From contig CAKOLG010000007.1 of assembly GCA_934096175.1 (NCBI GenBank), positions 1 through 49,127 on the forward strand: a stretch of 49,127 nt of DNA, given 5' to 3'. Shown here piece after piece: positions 16,798 through 25,799 of the stretch; the first letter of the stretch is position 1, and each line of letters starts with the position of its first letter. This DNA is from an uncultured Bacilli bacterium (GTDB lineage Bacteria > Bacillota_I > Bacilli_A > RF39 > UBA660). The position numbers and the translations under genes are program-made. The notes under the pieces were generated by a model. It saw only the letters and a list, made by a program, of their open reading frames with translations, had not been told where the DNA came from and made no database searches.

Positions 16798-16821
16798 GCA
16801 GAATCTAATATCTGCTTTTTT
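16797..16821 (+). terminator. Terminator after the GNAT-like gene
   Basis: AGCAGA and TCTGCT with an 8-base loop and a T run. Confidence 0.85.
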
Positions 16822-16876
16822 ATATTCTGTTATATAAAAGCTTATGATATAATACATAAAGATAGGAGACTGTATT

Positions 16877-17650
16877 ATGTATAAACTAATCGATTTATTA
16901 TTTGGTAATATTTTTATTGTAGTTATTTTTTGTTTAGGCTTTTACCTATTTAAAGTTTATAAAGACCTAAAAGATAAACAAAATCAAATAAAAGAAAAAT
17001 TTGATAAAGTATTAGATAAATACTTACAGACTAAGCTTGATGAAGCACAAAATATAGTAAAATCAGTTGCTGATGAATACAAAGATGTTGACATCATAAA
17101 AACGGAAATAAACCGTTTATTAATGACTATAGAAAAAGGTACTAAAGGTCAAATTAACGAAAAAGTACAAACAAGTAATGAAATAAATAAGTTTAAATTA
17201 AATAAACAAATTGATACGGAAAAATACCCTTCATTACTAAAACTAAATTCCATTGGTACTTTTATAGAAGAAGATATGAACTCTTTAGATAATGGCGTTG
17301 CTTTAGCCAGACGTGAATATAACGCCTTAGCTTTTAGATACAACGAAAAAGCTAGTGGTTTTCCTATTCAGTACTTAACTAAATTCCTAGGCTTAAATTC
17401 TAACTACATCATATTTGATCCTCCTAAATCAAAAGCTTACGAAGAAAAATATGAAGTCTTTGAAGAAAAAGAACCAGAAATAAACTCAATAAGTATCCTA
17501 AATCGTCAAAATAAACCACCTAAAGAAAATATTGTTAACGAACAAATTAAACAGCAAGAACCACCAATTAATACTACTGATTCAGTATTAAAACCAACTA
17601 ATTCCTTAAATAACTTTGAAAACCAAAATACTAACGAAAAAACAAATTAG
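16877..17650 (+). CDS. LemA family protein
   Basis: 257 residues: one N-terminal membrane segment (about 8-27), then a long helical region and the LemA signature near the end (ARREYNALAFRYNEKASGFP, then TKFLGL). LemA proteins are membrane-anchored helical-bundle proteins of unclear function. The last 70 residues are a low-complexity Glu/Asn/Pro-rich tail not usual for LemA. SD AGGAG, with TGaTATAAT at 16845-16853. It converges with a small membrane protein. Confidence 0.82.
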   Translation: MYKLIDLLFGNIFIVVIFCLGFYLFKVYKDLKDKQNQIKEKFDKVLDKYLQTKLDEAQNIVKSVADEYKDVDIIKTEINRLLMTIEKGTKGQINEKVQTSNEINKFKLNKQIDTEKYPSLLKLNSIGTFIEEDMNSLDNGVALARREYNALAFRYNEKASGFPIQYLTKFLGLNSNYIIFDPPKSKAYEEKYEVFEEKEPEINSISILNRQNKPPKENIVNEQIKQQEPPINTTDSVLKPTNSLNNFENQNTNEKTN

Positions 17651-17670
17651 TAAAACTAACTTGTTTTTTT
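17636..17670. terminator. Bidirectional terminator between lemA-like and small membrane gene
   Basis: AACAAaTTAGT and ACTAAcTTGTT flank a 3-base loop with one mismatch; an A run lies left and a T run right. Confidence 0.85.
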
Positions 17671-17982
17671 CTTTTTTAATAAATCATATTGTTTATACAT
17701 ATACTGAACATGATTTTCCAAATAAAAATAATGATATATATATAATATAAGAAATATTAAAAGTATAACAGCTATTGGAATAAATAATTTACTAAGTGCA
17801 ATTAAACCTAAGAAAATAATAAATACAATAGCGTAAAACAAAGTAACACATAAATGTATAAATCTTTCATGCTGAAAAAAACTAATTTTAATTAAATGTT
17901 CATCAATTACTTTGTTATTAATTTGTCCATTATTAATTATTGTATCTATATAATTAACATACTCATGAATATATTCTCTCAT
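17656..17982 (-). CDS. Small two-pass membrane protein, unknown function
   Basis: 108 residues: a hydrophilic 40-residue N-terminus, two adjacent hydrophobic segments (about 41-62 and 66-86), then a basic tail ending KKKKTS. No family recognised. AGGTGAT stands upstream of the ATG. It lies between the convergent LemA-like gene and the tRNA-Asn promoter. Confidence 0.6.
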   Translation of the reverse strand: MREYIHEYVNYIDTIINNGQINNKVIDEHLIKISFFQHERFIHLCVTLFYAIVFIIFLGLIALSKLFIPIAVILLIFLILYIYHYFYLENHVQYMYKQYDLLKKKKTS

Positions 17983-18088
17983 AATATCACCTATTAAAAT
18001 TATACCATTACTGAAATAAAAATAAATTACAAAAAATGTTATAAATTTTTAAAATATTAATAAAATTTAAAAAAAGCTTAATTTTTTA

Positions 18089-18116
18089 TTGACATTAAAT
18101 ATAAGAATGCTATAAT
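18089..18116 (+). promoter_or_regulatory. Promoter of tRNA-Asn
   Basis: Consensus TTGACA at 18089-18094 and TATAAT at 18111-18116, 16-base spacer, ending 11 bases before the tRNA. Confidence 0.85.
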
Positions 18117-18127
18117 TAAAGAGCAAT

Positions 18128-18203
18128 GCCTGATTAGCTCAGTCGGTAGAGCGCACGGCTGTTAACCGTTAGGTCGTAGGTTCGAGTCCTACATCAGGCG
18201 CCA
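18128..18203 (+). tRNA. tRNA-Asn (GTT)
   Basis: Full cloverleaf: acceptor GCCTGAT pairs with ATCAGGC, the anticodon loop CTGTTAA reads GTT, and the T arm carries GTTCGAGTC. Discriminator G and an encoded CCA end the gene. Own promoter and terminator. Confidence 0.97.
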
Positions 18204-18213
18204 TTGAGAGATT

Positions 18214-18240
18214 AACTAACTAGTAATAGTTAGTTTTTTT
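18214..18240 (+). terminator. Terminator of tRNA-Asn
   Basis: AACTAACTA and TAGTTAGTT with a 4-base loop, then a T run. Confidence 0.92.
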
Positions 18241-18265
18241 ATAAATTAAAGAAAGGGATATATAA

Positions 18266-19117
18266 ATGATACCGGCAAAACTTCAAGAACAATTCACTAA
18301 TAATCCATTAACATATCGTCAACGATTAACAATTCCCGAAAGCATTCATTTCGGAGTAGAAATAGAAGCTGAAAACATTAGATATAATGAATTTTATACA
18401 TTGATTAGAAAACAATTTGGTACAAATTGGAAAGTAAAAAAAGATGATTCATTAGATCCAACAAGTGGCGCTGAAATAGCTAGTCCCATTCTTATTAACA
18501 AAAAAGAAACATGGCTTCTTTTAAAAAAACTTGGTGAATTACTAAGCCGTTTAAGAGCATCATACGCAGATTGCAGTTTTCAAATAAACTTTGATGGAAA
18601 ACTGCTTCCTACTGATGAAGATAAAATCAGATTTTTAAAACTTTATGCTATGTATGAAGATATAATATATCGTTTCTCTAAAGGAGAAGATAATACTTAT
18701 CGCCAGTGCATAGATATGTATGCATCACCAATTAGTTTATTTCTAAAAGATCAATTAAAACTAAAAAATAAAGCTTTAATTCTTGCAGAATTTACCAATA
18801 ATAAAAGATATGGAATAATTTTTAAAAAGGGAGCTAAAAACTTAATTGAATTTCGTACCCCTAATGGCACTAGCAACCCAATACTATGGCAAAATTATAT
18901 TACTACATTTTATTATCTGTTGAAAAACTTTAACAATCCTCGATTTGATAAAAACGCAATCGATGAATATATTGAAAACTTTACTACCATTGATATGTTA
19001 AGCGAATATGAAAAAGAAAACTTATCAAAAGCCACTAACTTTGCCAATATTATTTTTAAAAAACAAACAGATCAATTATATTTTTTACAACAGTATTTAA
19101 GCTTAAGAAGAAACTAA
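18266..19117 (+). CDS. Amidoligase-like protein (carboxylate-amine ligase superfamily)
   Basis: 283 residues. The start resembles Amidoligase_2 proteins: HFGVEIEAE (about 28-36; the metal-binding Glu-x-Glu), KKDDSLDPTSGAEIASPIL (about 60-77), and IEFRTPNGT (about 195). These enzymes join amines to carboxylates using ATP, like distant glutamine synthetases, and may modify peptides or cell-wall material. The usual Gly-x-His-x-His stretch reads DCSFQINFDG here, so metal or substrate binding may differ. SD AAAGGG. The next gene is a Clp-type ATPase after a terminator, so joint action is only possible. Confidence 0.65.
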   Translation: MIPAKLQEQFTNNPLTYRQRLTIPESIHFGVEIEAENIRYNEFYTLIRKQFGTNWKVKKDDSLDPTSGAEIASPILINKKETWLLLKKLGELLSRLRASYADCSFQINFDGKLLPTDEDKIRFLKLYAMYEDIIYRFSKGEDNTYRQCIDMYASPISLFLKDQLKLKNKALILAEFTNNKRYGIIFKKGAKNLIEFRTPNGTSNPILWQNYITTFYYLLKNFNNPRFDKNAIDEYIENFTTIDMLSEYEKENLSKATNFANIIFKKQTDQLYFLQQYLSLRRN

Positions 19118-19134
19118 TTATAGTTTGTTTTTTT
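19111..19134 (+). terminator. Terminator after the amidoligase-like gene
   Basis: AAACTA and TAGTTT with a 4-base loop and a T run; overlaps the stop codon. An extended -10 (TGaTATAAT, 19141-19149) follows at once. Confidence 0.75.
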
Positions 19135-19165
19135 AATACATGATATAATTAGCATGGTGATAAAA

Positions 19166-20173
19166 ATGGATGAAACATTTTCAAAGAATAATTCTATTAA
19201 ATATAGTGTAAAACCTTCTAAACCCATAGCTCCTCCAATCAAATCAGTTGAAAATAAAGTAAGTATTTTAGAAAGATATGGTCAAAATCTTATTTCTAAA
19301 GAATATATTACCGATCCATCTATAGGTCGCGATGATGAAATAAAACAAGTAATTATGACCCTTTTAACTCCAGAAAAAAGTCCTCTATTAGTTGGTAAAG
19401 CTGGAGTAGGTAAAACTTCTATTGTAGAAGGTGTTGCTTATCGTATAAAAAATAATATAGTTCCAGATGCTTTAAAAGGATATCAATTATATAAATTAAA
19501 TGTTACATCTTTATTAGGAAAAACTGAAAGTGAAGGCCAAATAGAAAGTAGGGTAGAACTATTAGTAAAAGAATTAGCTAGTCGTCCTAAAACAATTGTA
19601 TTTTTAGATGAAACTCACGTTTTAGTTAATAAAGATGGTGCTGAAAATGGTATAGATTTTGCTAATATGTTTAAAGCTGGTCTTGACCGTGGCGAAATAA
19701 AAATGATTGGTGCAACAACTGATGAAGAATATGAACATTATATGTTAAAAGATCGTGCATTCTTACGTCGTTTCCAAAAAATTGATGTTTTAGAAGCAGA
19801 TCAAGAAACTTGCGTTAAAATTCTTATGGGGACTTATCCTAAAATAGAAGCAAAAACCGGCGTTCGTTTTGAATACACAGACTACATCATTGAAAGAATT
19901 ATGCGTTTCATTGTTGATATGACAGATGAATATAAAAGAATTTACGAAATTTCTAGTCGATACCCTGATATTTGTTTAACAATTATTTCTAATGCATTCA
20001 CATATGCTCTGTTTGACAATGAACACGTATGTAAAATAAAACACATATATAAAGCCATTTGCAATGCTAGAAATATTTATGAAGATGCTAAAATCAAAGC
20101 TATTGAAAAATTTAAAAATGACTTTGCTGATCTTCTTACAGAAGAAAATGTTGACTTGACAGATACAGATTAG
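19166..20173 (+). CDS. Single-ring AAA+ ATPase, ClpA/ClpB D1-like
   Basis: About 335 residues. Walker A GKAGVGKT (about 77), Walker B IVFLDETH (about 142) and arginine finger RAFLRRF (about 197) match the first AAA+ ring of ClpA/B/C (compare DPSIGRDDEI and EGQIESRVELLV). The N-domain, middle domain and second ring are absent, so it is not a full Clp unfoldase. The last 60 residues form a different helical end. An upstream ATG at 19154 exists, but GGTGATAAAAATG puts the SD site before 19166. The partner protein or protease is unknown. Confidence 0.85.
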   Translation: MDETFSKNNSIKYSVKPSKPIAPPIKSVENKVSILERYGQNLISKEYITDPSIGRDDEIKQVIMTLLTPEKSPLLVGKAGVGKTSIVEGVAYRIKNNIVPDALKGYQLYKLNVTSLLGKTESEGQIESRVELLVKELASRPKTIVFLDETHVLVNKDGAENGIDFANMFKAGLDRGEIKMIGATTDEEYEHYMLKDRAFLRRFQKIDVLEADQETCVKILMGTYPKIEAKTGVRFEYTDYIIERIMRFIVDMTDEYKRIYEISSRYPDICLTIISNAFTYALFDNEHVCKIKHIYKAICNARNIYEDAKIKAIEKFKNDFADLLTEENVDLTDTD

Positions 20174-20186
20174 TATCTGTTTTTTT
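20159..20186 (+). terminator. Terminator overlapping the end of the AAA+ gene
   Basis: ACAGATAC and GTATCTGT with a 6-base loop and a T run; the left arm is coding sequence. Confidence 0.9.
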
Positions 20187-20267
20187 GTAAAGTAACAAAA
20201 AAAATTTTAAAAATAATTATTATTTTTTCTTGATTTGATATAATAAATATAAGAATGGAGAAATGAT

Positions 20268-21335
20268 ATGATAAAAGTATTTCAAATTGGTTGTGGAAAA
20301 ATGAGCAAATATACAATGAGATATGTATATGAACATGGTGCTGAAATAGTTGGAGCAGTTGATATCAATGATAAAATAATTGGTTCAGATATTGGTTCAA
20401 TTATGGAATCATCAGCAAAAGGAGTAATTATCAAACATATAAATGAATTAGATAATTATTTAAAAACTACAAGGCCTGACATTGCCATAATTACTACAAT
20501 GAGTCTGCTTGAAGATATTAAACAAGTTTCACGAATTTGTTTAGAAAATGGTGTAAATGTTATAACAACTTGTGAAGAAGCTTTCTTTGCTTCTAACTCT
20601 AACCCTAATTTATGGAAAGAATTAGATACTTTAGCAAAAGCTAATAAATGTACAATTACAGGTTGTGGCTATCAAGACATATTTTGGGGAAACCTTATAA
20701 CAGTTTTAGCTGGAACCACTCATAAAATAACAAAAATTAAAGGATCTTCATCATACAACGTTGAAGACTACGGAATAGCATTAGCTAAAGCTCACGGTGC
20801 TGGTCTAACTTTAGAAGAATTTGATAAAGAAATTGCTTCAATTGATCGTATGAGCGACGAAGAAAGAAATAAAATAATTGAATCTGGTAGCTATGCACCT
20901 TCATATATGTGGAATACTGTTGGTTGGCTTGCCGATAAATTAAAATTACATATAACACATACAACACAAGTTTGTGTACCAAAAACAAACGATGAAGCAT
21001 TGGAATCAAGTACTTTAGGTATGACCATAAATGCGGGAGATGCAACAGGAATGAGTGCCGTTGTAACTGCTGAAACACAAGAAGGAATTATTTTAGAAGC
21101 AGAATGTATCGGCAAAGTATATGCTCCAGATGAAGTAGATACAAATGAATGGACTGTCATAGGTGAACCACAAACAACTATTACCGTAAAACAACCAGCA
21201 ACAGTTGAATTAACTTGTGCAGATATTGTTAATAGAATTCCTGATGTAATAAATGCTAAACCAGGTTTTGTTCCAACCAGCCAAATGCCAGAACCAACTT
21301 ATCGAATTAAACCATTAAATGAATATTTAAAATAA
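20268..21335 (+). CDS. NAD(P)-dependent dehydrogenase, 2,4-diaminopentanoate dehydrogenase-like
   Basis: 355 residues. A Rossmann nucleotide site opens the protein (FQIGCGKMSKY), followed by features of the DapB-related amine dehydrogenase family that includes 2,4-diaminopentanoate dehydrogenase of clostridial ornithine fermentation (PDIAIITTMS, NVITTCEEAFF, TITGCGYQDIFWG). That enzyme deaminates a diamino acid with NAD(P)+. The other ornithine-degradation genes are not nearby, so substrate is open. TGaTATAAT lies at 20236-20244 and GGAG precedes the ATG. Confidence 0.8.
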   Translation: MIKVFQIGCGKMSKYTMRYVYEHGAEIVGAVDINDKIIGSDIGSIMESSAKGVIIKHINELDNYLKTTRPDIAIITTMSLLEDIKQVSRICLENGVNVITTCEEAFFASNSNPNLWKELDTLAKANKCTITGCGYQDIFWGNLITVLAGTTHKITKIKGSSSYNVEDYGIALAKAHGAGLTLEEFDKEIASIDRMSDEERNKIIESGSYAPSYMWNTVGWLADKLKLHITHTTQVCVPKTNDEALESSTLGMTINAGDATGMSAVVTAETQEGIILEAECIGKVYAPDEVDTNEWTVIGEPQTTITVKQPATVELTCADIVNRIPDVINAKPGFVPTSQMPEPTYRIKPLNEYLK

Positions 21336-21370
21336 AAAACTTTAGATTTTCTACTCTAAAGTTTTTTTTT
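21334..21370. terminator. Bidirectional terminator
   Basis: AAAAACTTTAGA and TCTAAAGTTTTT with an 8-base loop, between the convergent dehydrogenase and HD genes. Confidence 0.9.
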
Positions 21371-21380
21371 ACCCAAATTA

Positions 21381-21938
21381 CTATTCATCTACACTTCCAA
21401 AATAAGCAAGGATAATGTTTCTGTACCTCATTAATAAGTTTTCATCAGCACCTTTTTCTCTTGCAATATTATAAATTTCTCGATAAAAATAACAATTTTC
21501 ATCCTTTGTTCCACCAGTACTTTTCCACATTTTATCACCATTTTTTTTGTACGAATCATACTTTATAGTTAAAAAATTTATTTTATCTGCTATTGCAATA
21601 TTAATAACATTTATATCACTATTTCTTTTTAATCTCTTCAAATAATCTCTTTTTCTATCTAACCACTTTGCAATAGAAATATCATCCGATAAATCAGAAA
21701 CAATATCAGCCACCAATGCTCCAAAATTTTCTTCAATTTCTTCATATCCATACTCAGTATCATTAATAATATCATGTAATAAAGCTGCTATTATAATATC
21801 TTCACTATTGGTAATACTTTGAATCATCATTCCAACGGCAAAACAATGAACAGATTTATCAATCATTTCATTTCTTATTTTTATACCTATATTAGCTTTA
21901 GTCATAAAAACTAATGCTTTCTCAATTCTTGTATACAT
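21381..21938 (-). CDS. HD-domain phosphohydrolase, SpoT/MESH1-like
   Basis: 185 residues. The HD pattern is complete: His in KSVHCFAVG, His-Asp in AALLHDIIND, and a later Asp in NIAIADKINFL. The sequence between (EEIEENFGALVADIVSDLS) resembles the hydrolase half of RelA/SpoT proteins and small ppGpp hydrolases. It may degrade (p)ppGpp or another phosphate ester in the cytoplasm; no synthetase domain is attached. The start at 21938 is preceded only by a weak AGTGA. Confidence 0.75.
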   Translation of the reverse strand: MYTRIEKALVFMTKANIGIKIRNEMIDKSVHCFAVGMMIQSITNSEDIIIAALLHDIINDTEYGYEEIEENFGALVADIVSDLSDDISIAKWLDRKRDYLKRLKRNSDINVINIAIADKINFLTIKYDSYKKNGDKMWKSTGGTKDENCYFYREIYNIAREKGADENLLMRYRNIILAYFGSVDE

Positions 21939-21991
21939 ATAAAATCACTCACTCATTATAATTTTAAGTTATAATTAAAACAATTACAATA

Positions 21992-23632
21992 TTATTTTTT
22001 TACCCTATATTTACTTTGATTATTTAATTCTTGATAATATAATAAAGTGTCTCTATCATAATATCTAATTTGCCCACTTGGTAACATTAACATTCTTTCC
22101 ACACCCAAATGATCTACAAAGTCTATATTATGTGAAACTATTAACATTGTTCCTTCATAATTTCTAAATGTATTGGCAATAATTTCTTGAGTTTGTGGAT
22201 CCAAATGATTAGTCGGTTCATCAAGAATTAATAAATTTGCTCCAGTAAGTGCTAATTTAGCTAAAGCAACACGACTTCGCTCACCAGGTGATAGATAGGC
22301 AACTTTTTTATAAACATCATCACCAAAAAACAAAAAACTTCCTAAAAATGTTCGTAACTGTTTTATATTTAAACTTGAATTATCAAAATTTTCTATAATA
22401 CTTTTTTCGTTATTAAGTAATTCATGTTCCTGTGCATAATAACCAATTTCAGTTTTATCATTAATTTCTATTGTGCCCATAATTGGTTCCAAAAAGCCTA
22501 CTATTAATTTTAATAAGGTAGATTTTCCAACTCCATTTTCACCAACTACTAAAAACTTTTCCCCTCTACTTAAATCAAACGTCAATTCATCCATTAAAAT
22601 ATTTTTATCATTATAACCAAATTTTAAATTTTCTACTTTTAACGGCAAAATCCCACTAGGATGATTAATATTAATTTTAAAATTAGTTACTTTTTGCTTC
22701 TTTTCTAAAACAACCTTATTTTCCTCCAATTTAGCAAGCTTTTTCTGTCTATCTTTAGCAATGTTAGCTTTTTTTTCATTACCACCAATATATTTAGCAA
22801 TAATTTTCTTTAGTTTTTCTTCTTCTTTAACTTGTTTATCGTATATTCTTTCTTGCGTTTTTAATTTTTCATTCCTAATTTTTAAATATTTTTCATAACT
22901 TCCAGGAAACAACTCCATACTATGTGTTGTCTTATCAATATATAAAGTTTGTGTAGTTACTTGATTTAGAAAATCAATATCATGTGAGATAACTAAAACT
23001 GTTCCTTTATAATTTTTTAAATAATTAATAATATAATCTTTACTATCTATATCCAAATGATTAGTCGGCTCATCTAATAAAATAATTTCTGGACTTGAAT
23101 AAAGTAAACGAGCAAAAGCTATTTTACTTTTCTGCCCACCAGATAAATGGCAAAGTTCCATATCGAGTAATTCACTATCGATATTCATTCCAGTAACAAT
23201 TTTTAATAAAATATTTTCTGCATTATAAACTTCATAATATTCCAATTTGGCTTGCAACTTACTAATTCTATTCATTATCAAATTAAGTTTTTTCTCATCA
23301 CATTCACAACTTGCCTCAAGGTAAGCTTGCTCTAATTCGCTTTCTAATTTTTTTATTGGTCTGCCCTCTAATAAATAATCAAAAACAGATATTTTCATAC
23401 TAGGAATTTCATCACTAATAACTTGAGGTAAAAAACCTATTCTTGTTCCTGGCTTTAAACTAATTTTACCTTTATCAGGTTCCAATTTGCCCAATATTAA
23501 CTTAAAAAAAGTACTTTTACCAGCTCCATTGACGCCTATGATACCAACTTTTTCATTTTCTTTAATAGTTAAATTAACGTCTTCAAAAACATCCTGTAAA
23601 CCAAAAGATAATGATAAATTCTTTATATTCAT
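21992..23632 (-). CDS. ABC-F family ATPase
   Basis: 546 residues with two ATP-binding cassettes and no membrane segments. Walker A: GVNGAGKST (about 34) and GENGVGKST (about 365). Signatures: LSGGQKSKIAFAR and LSPGERSRVALAK. Walker B: LLDEPTNHLD twice. A charged coiled linker (about 235-310) joins them. ABC-F proteins act on ribosomes as translation factors or antibiotic-protection proteins; this resembles housekeeping YkpA/Uup/EttA-type members, and resistance cannot be inferred. The start follows GGTGGT. Confidence 0.93.
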   Translation of the reverse strand: MNIKNLSLSFGLQDVFEDVNLTIKENEKVGIIGVNGAGKSTFFKLILGKLEPDKGKISLKPGTRIGFLPQVISDEIPSMKISVFDYLLEGRPIKKLESELEQAYLEASCECDEKKLNLIMNRISKLQAKLEYYEVYNAENILLKIVTGMNIDSELLDMELCHLSGGQKSKIAFARLLYSSPEIILLDEPTNHLDIDSKDYIINYLKNYKGTVLVISHDIDFLNQVTTQTLYIDKTTHSMELFPGSYEKYLKIRNEKLKTQERIYDKQVKEEEKLKKIIAKYIGGNEKKANIAKDRQKKLAKLEENKVVLEKKQKVTNFKININHPSGILPLKVENLKFGYNDKNILMDELTFDLSRGEKFLVVGENGVGKSTLLKLIVGFLEPIMGTIEINDKTEIGYYAQEHELLNNEKSIIENFDNSSLNIKQLRTFLGSFLFFGDDVYKKVAYLSPGERSRVALAKLALTGANLLILDEPTNHLDPQTQEIIANTFRNYEGTMLIVSHNIDFVDHLGVERMLMLPSGQIRYYDRDTLLYYQELNNQSKYRVKK

Positions 23633-23682
23633 CTTACCACCGCCTACAAAATATCATATCAAACCAAAAGTAAAATATAAAT

Positions 23683-23714
23683 AAAAAAAATTAGTAAATT
23701 ATTTTTTACTAATT
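23683..23714 (-). terminator. Terminator of the thioredoxin-like gene
   Basis: AATTAGTAAA and TTTACTAATT with a 6-base loop; the T run on the minus strand corresponds to A at 23683-23690. Confidence 0.8.
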
Positions 23715-24406
23715 CCGTTATTTTCTAATTGTTTAGCTAATTCATCAGAATCAACATATCCAGATATTGTTCCAATAATCTTACTGTCTTTAATAAATAA
23801 AGTTAAAGGTGTTCTACCAAAATTATCTTTCATGAATGTTTCATAATCAGAAACTGCATTTAAGTTCATTAAAGCATCATATGAATCTTGATCTGTAATA
23901 GTTCCTTTTGAAAGATTGATAATTTCAGCTAAATCAATATATTTTGTTACAAAATTATAACTTTCTTGCGCTAAAGTTAACACTGGTGCATAAGCAGCAC
24001 AATATCCACAACCTTGTCTTCCCATCATAACAACAATAGTTTTTCCTTTAGATTCTTTAGCAATATCAGTTCCTTTGATTTCATCAAACGCTGCTGTACT
24101 ATAGCTTGAATTTTCTGACTCATCAGTTGGAGTAGGAGTTGTTGTTCCCTTATTTGACATTGTAAAAATCATGGTCACAAATACTAACAAAACTGTAATA
24201 ACCATTAAAACCAATAATGTATTAGTTTTCTTCTCAATATTAACAATTCTATCTTCCATTGTAATATCTTCTTCATCTTCTACTTCTTCAAAGTCTTCAT
24301 CTATAACTTGTACTTTTTTTTGTGGTTTAACTTCTTCTACATTTTCTAGTTCATCATTAGCTATAATATCCTTGTTTGATACACTATTATTAGTCTTTTT
24401 AGACAT
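23699..24406 (-). CDS. Membrane-anchored thioredoxin-fold protein
   Basis: 235 residues: an acidic 75-residue N-terminal part, one membrane helix (about 80-100), a Thr/Pro/Ser linker, then a thioredoxin-like domain with a CGYC active site (VVMMGRQGCGYCAAYAP). The cis-Pro region appears in GRTPLTLFIKD. The orientation suggests that the redox domain faces outside, where it would handle disulfides of exported proteins. The long charged cytoplasmic N-terminus is unusual for such proteins. SD GGGAGTG. Confidence 0.8.
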   Translation of the reverse strand: MSKKTNNSVSNKDIIANDELENVEEVKPQKKVQVIDEDFEEVEDEEDITMEDRIVNIEKKTNTLLVLMVITVLLVFVTMIFTMSNKGTTTPTPTDESENSSYSTAAFDEIKGTDIAKESKGKTIVVMMGRQGCGYCAAYAPVLTLAQESYNFVTKYIDLAEIINLSKGTITDQDSYDALMNLNAVSDYETFMKDNFGRTPLTLFIKDSKIIGTISGYVDSDELAKQLENNGISKK

Positions 24407-24527
24407 TTAAATCACTCCCTACAAAATATTTTACAAATTTTTATCTTTAAATACAAGCAAAACAAACTATTATAGTAAAATTTCATCAAATTAACACAAA
24501 CTATTAATAAGAAATAATTGCCAATTT

Positions 24528-24543
24528 GCAAACAAACGTTTGC
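24528..24543. promoter_or_regulatory. Perfect 16 bp palindrome, candidate LexA-type operator
   Basis: GCAAAC-AAAC-GTTTGC. The layout resembles the Gram-positive SOS box (GAAC-N4-GTTC) with A for G. It abuts and overlaps the -35 box of the radical SAM operon, a repressing position. A second AAACGTTT lies 13 bases downstream. Confidence 0.6.
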
Positions 24544-24568
24544 TATAAACGTTTAGTTATTATATAAT
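24540..24568 (+). promoter_or_regulatory. Promoter of the radical SAM / partner / GroEL-like operon
   Basis: TTGCTA at 24540-24545, 17-base spacer, TATAAT at 24563-24568. SD AAGGTGAT follows. Confidence 0.8.
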
Positions 24569-24584
24569 AAAAAAGGTGATTTAA

Positions 24585-25799
24585 ATGGATTTACATGAAA
24601 AACTTAAAATTTTAGCCGACAGTGCGAAATATGACGCCTCTTGTTCATCTAGTGGTAGTAGTGGCTTAAATAAAAAAGGAGTAGGTAGTACTGCTATATC
24701 TGGTATATGCCATTCCTTTGCTGCCGACGGACGTTGTATTTCTTTATTAAAAATTCTTTTAACTAATTGTTGCATTTATGATTGTAAATATTGTTTAAAT
24801 AGACGTAGCAATAACATAAAACGCGCAATATTTACGCCTGAAGAAATTTGTGAAATAATGATGAACTTTTACCGCCGTAATTATATAGAAGGCTTATTTC
24901 TCAGTTCAGGTATTATAAAAAATCCTGATTACACTATGGAACTTTTAATAAAAACAATTAGTCTTCTAAGAAATAAATATAAATTTGCTGGTTACATTCA
25001 TGCTAAAGCCATACCAGGATGCAGTCAAATTCTTTTAAATAAACTAGGAACTTTAGTTGACCGTCTGAGTGCGAATGTAGAATTACCAACGGAAGCTGGT
25101 CTAAAGTTATTGGCTCCTAATAAAGAATCTAGTAAAGTTGATAAAATTATGAAGTACGTTAAAGAAAATCATACAAAAAAATTTGTTCCAGCTGGGCAAA
25201 GTACTCAAATGATTATAGGTGCCACAAAAGAAACAGATTTAAACATTATGTCTAAGAGTGAAAATATGTACCAAAATTATAATTTAAAAAGAGTTTTTTA
25301 TTCTGCTTATATTCCAGTTAACAAAGACTCATTACTTCCAGCTATCAATATTCCTCCTTTAACAAGAGAAAACCGCTTATATCAAGCAGATTGGTTACTT
25401 AGATTTTATAACTTTAAAGTATCCGATATATTAACTCAAGATAATCCTAATTTTAATTTATTATTAGATCCTAAAGCAGATTGGGCAATAAGACATATAA
25501 ACGAATTTCCTAAAGAAATTAACACTTGTACTTATGACGATTTATTAAAAATACCAGGAATTGGTATAACATCAGCTAAAAAAATATATTTAAATCGTCG
25601 TAACTTCAAACTAACTTTTAATGATTTAAAAAAAATGGGTGTTTCTTTAAAACGAGCTAAATATTTTATAACCTGTAATGGAAAATATTTTATAAGTCCT
25701 ACTTTATTTAAAAAAAATTTTATCGAAAAAAACTTAGTAATAGAAAATCAAATAAAAAAAACAGATGAAAAGGAGCAATTAACTTTATTTAATGAATAA
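24585..25799 (+). CDS. Radical SAM protein, putative DNA modification/repair (TIGR03916-like)
   Basis: 404 residues. The radical SAM cluster motif is C63-x3-C67-x2-C70 (CIYDCKYC). The flanking sequence (STAISGICHSFAADGRCISLLK, ANVELPTEAGLKLLAP) matches the family known as putative DNA modification/repair radical SAM proteins, distant relatives of spore photoproduct lyase. A helix-hairpin-helix DNA-binding motif (LLKIPGIGITSAKKI) lies at about 320. The family usually occurs with the protein encoded next, and here the two genes overlap by 8 bases. The reaction is not known. A palindromic operator overlaps the promoter. Confidence 0.9.
   Translation: MDLHEKLKILADSAKYDASCSSSGSSGLNKKGVGSTAISGICHSFAADGRCISLLKILLTNCCIYDCKYCLNRRSNNIKRAIFTPEEICEIMMNFYRRNYIEGLFLSSGIIKNPDYTMELLIKTISLLRNKYKFAGYIHAKAIPGCSQILLNKLGTLVDRLSANVELPTEAGLKLLAPNKESSKVDKIMKYVKENHTKKFVPAGQSTQMIIGATKETDLNIMSKSENMYQNYNLKRVFYSAYIPVNKDSLLPAINIPPLTRENRLYQADWLLRFYNFKVSDILTQDNPNFNLLLDPKADWAIRHINEFPKEINTCTYDDLLKIPGIGITSAKKIYLNRRNFKLTFNDLKKMGVSLKRAKYFITCNGKYFISPTLFKKNFIEKNLVIENQIKKTDEKEQLTLFNE

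Noticed and set aside
21992..23632. Antibiotic-resistance ABC-F gene
   Set aside because: Nothing in the linker or the neighbourhood separates it from housekeeping ABC-F proteins.
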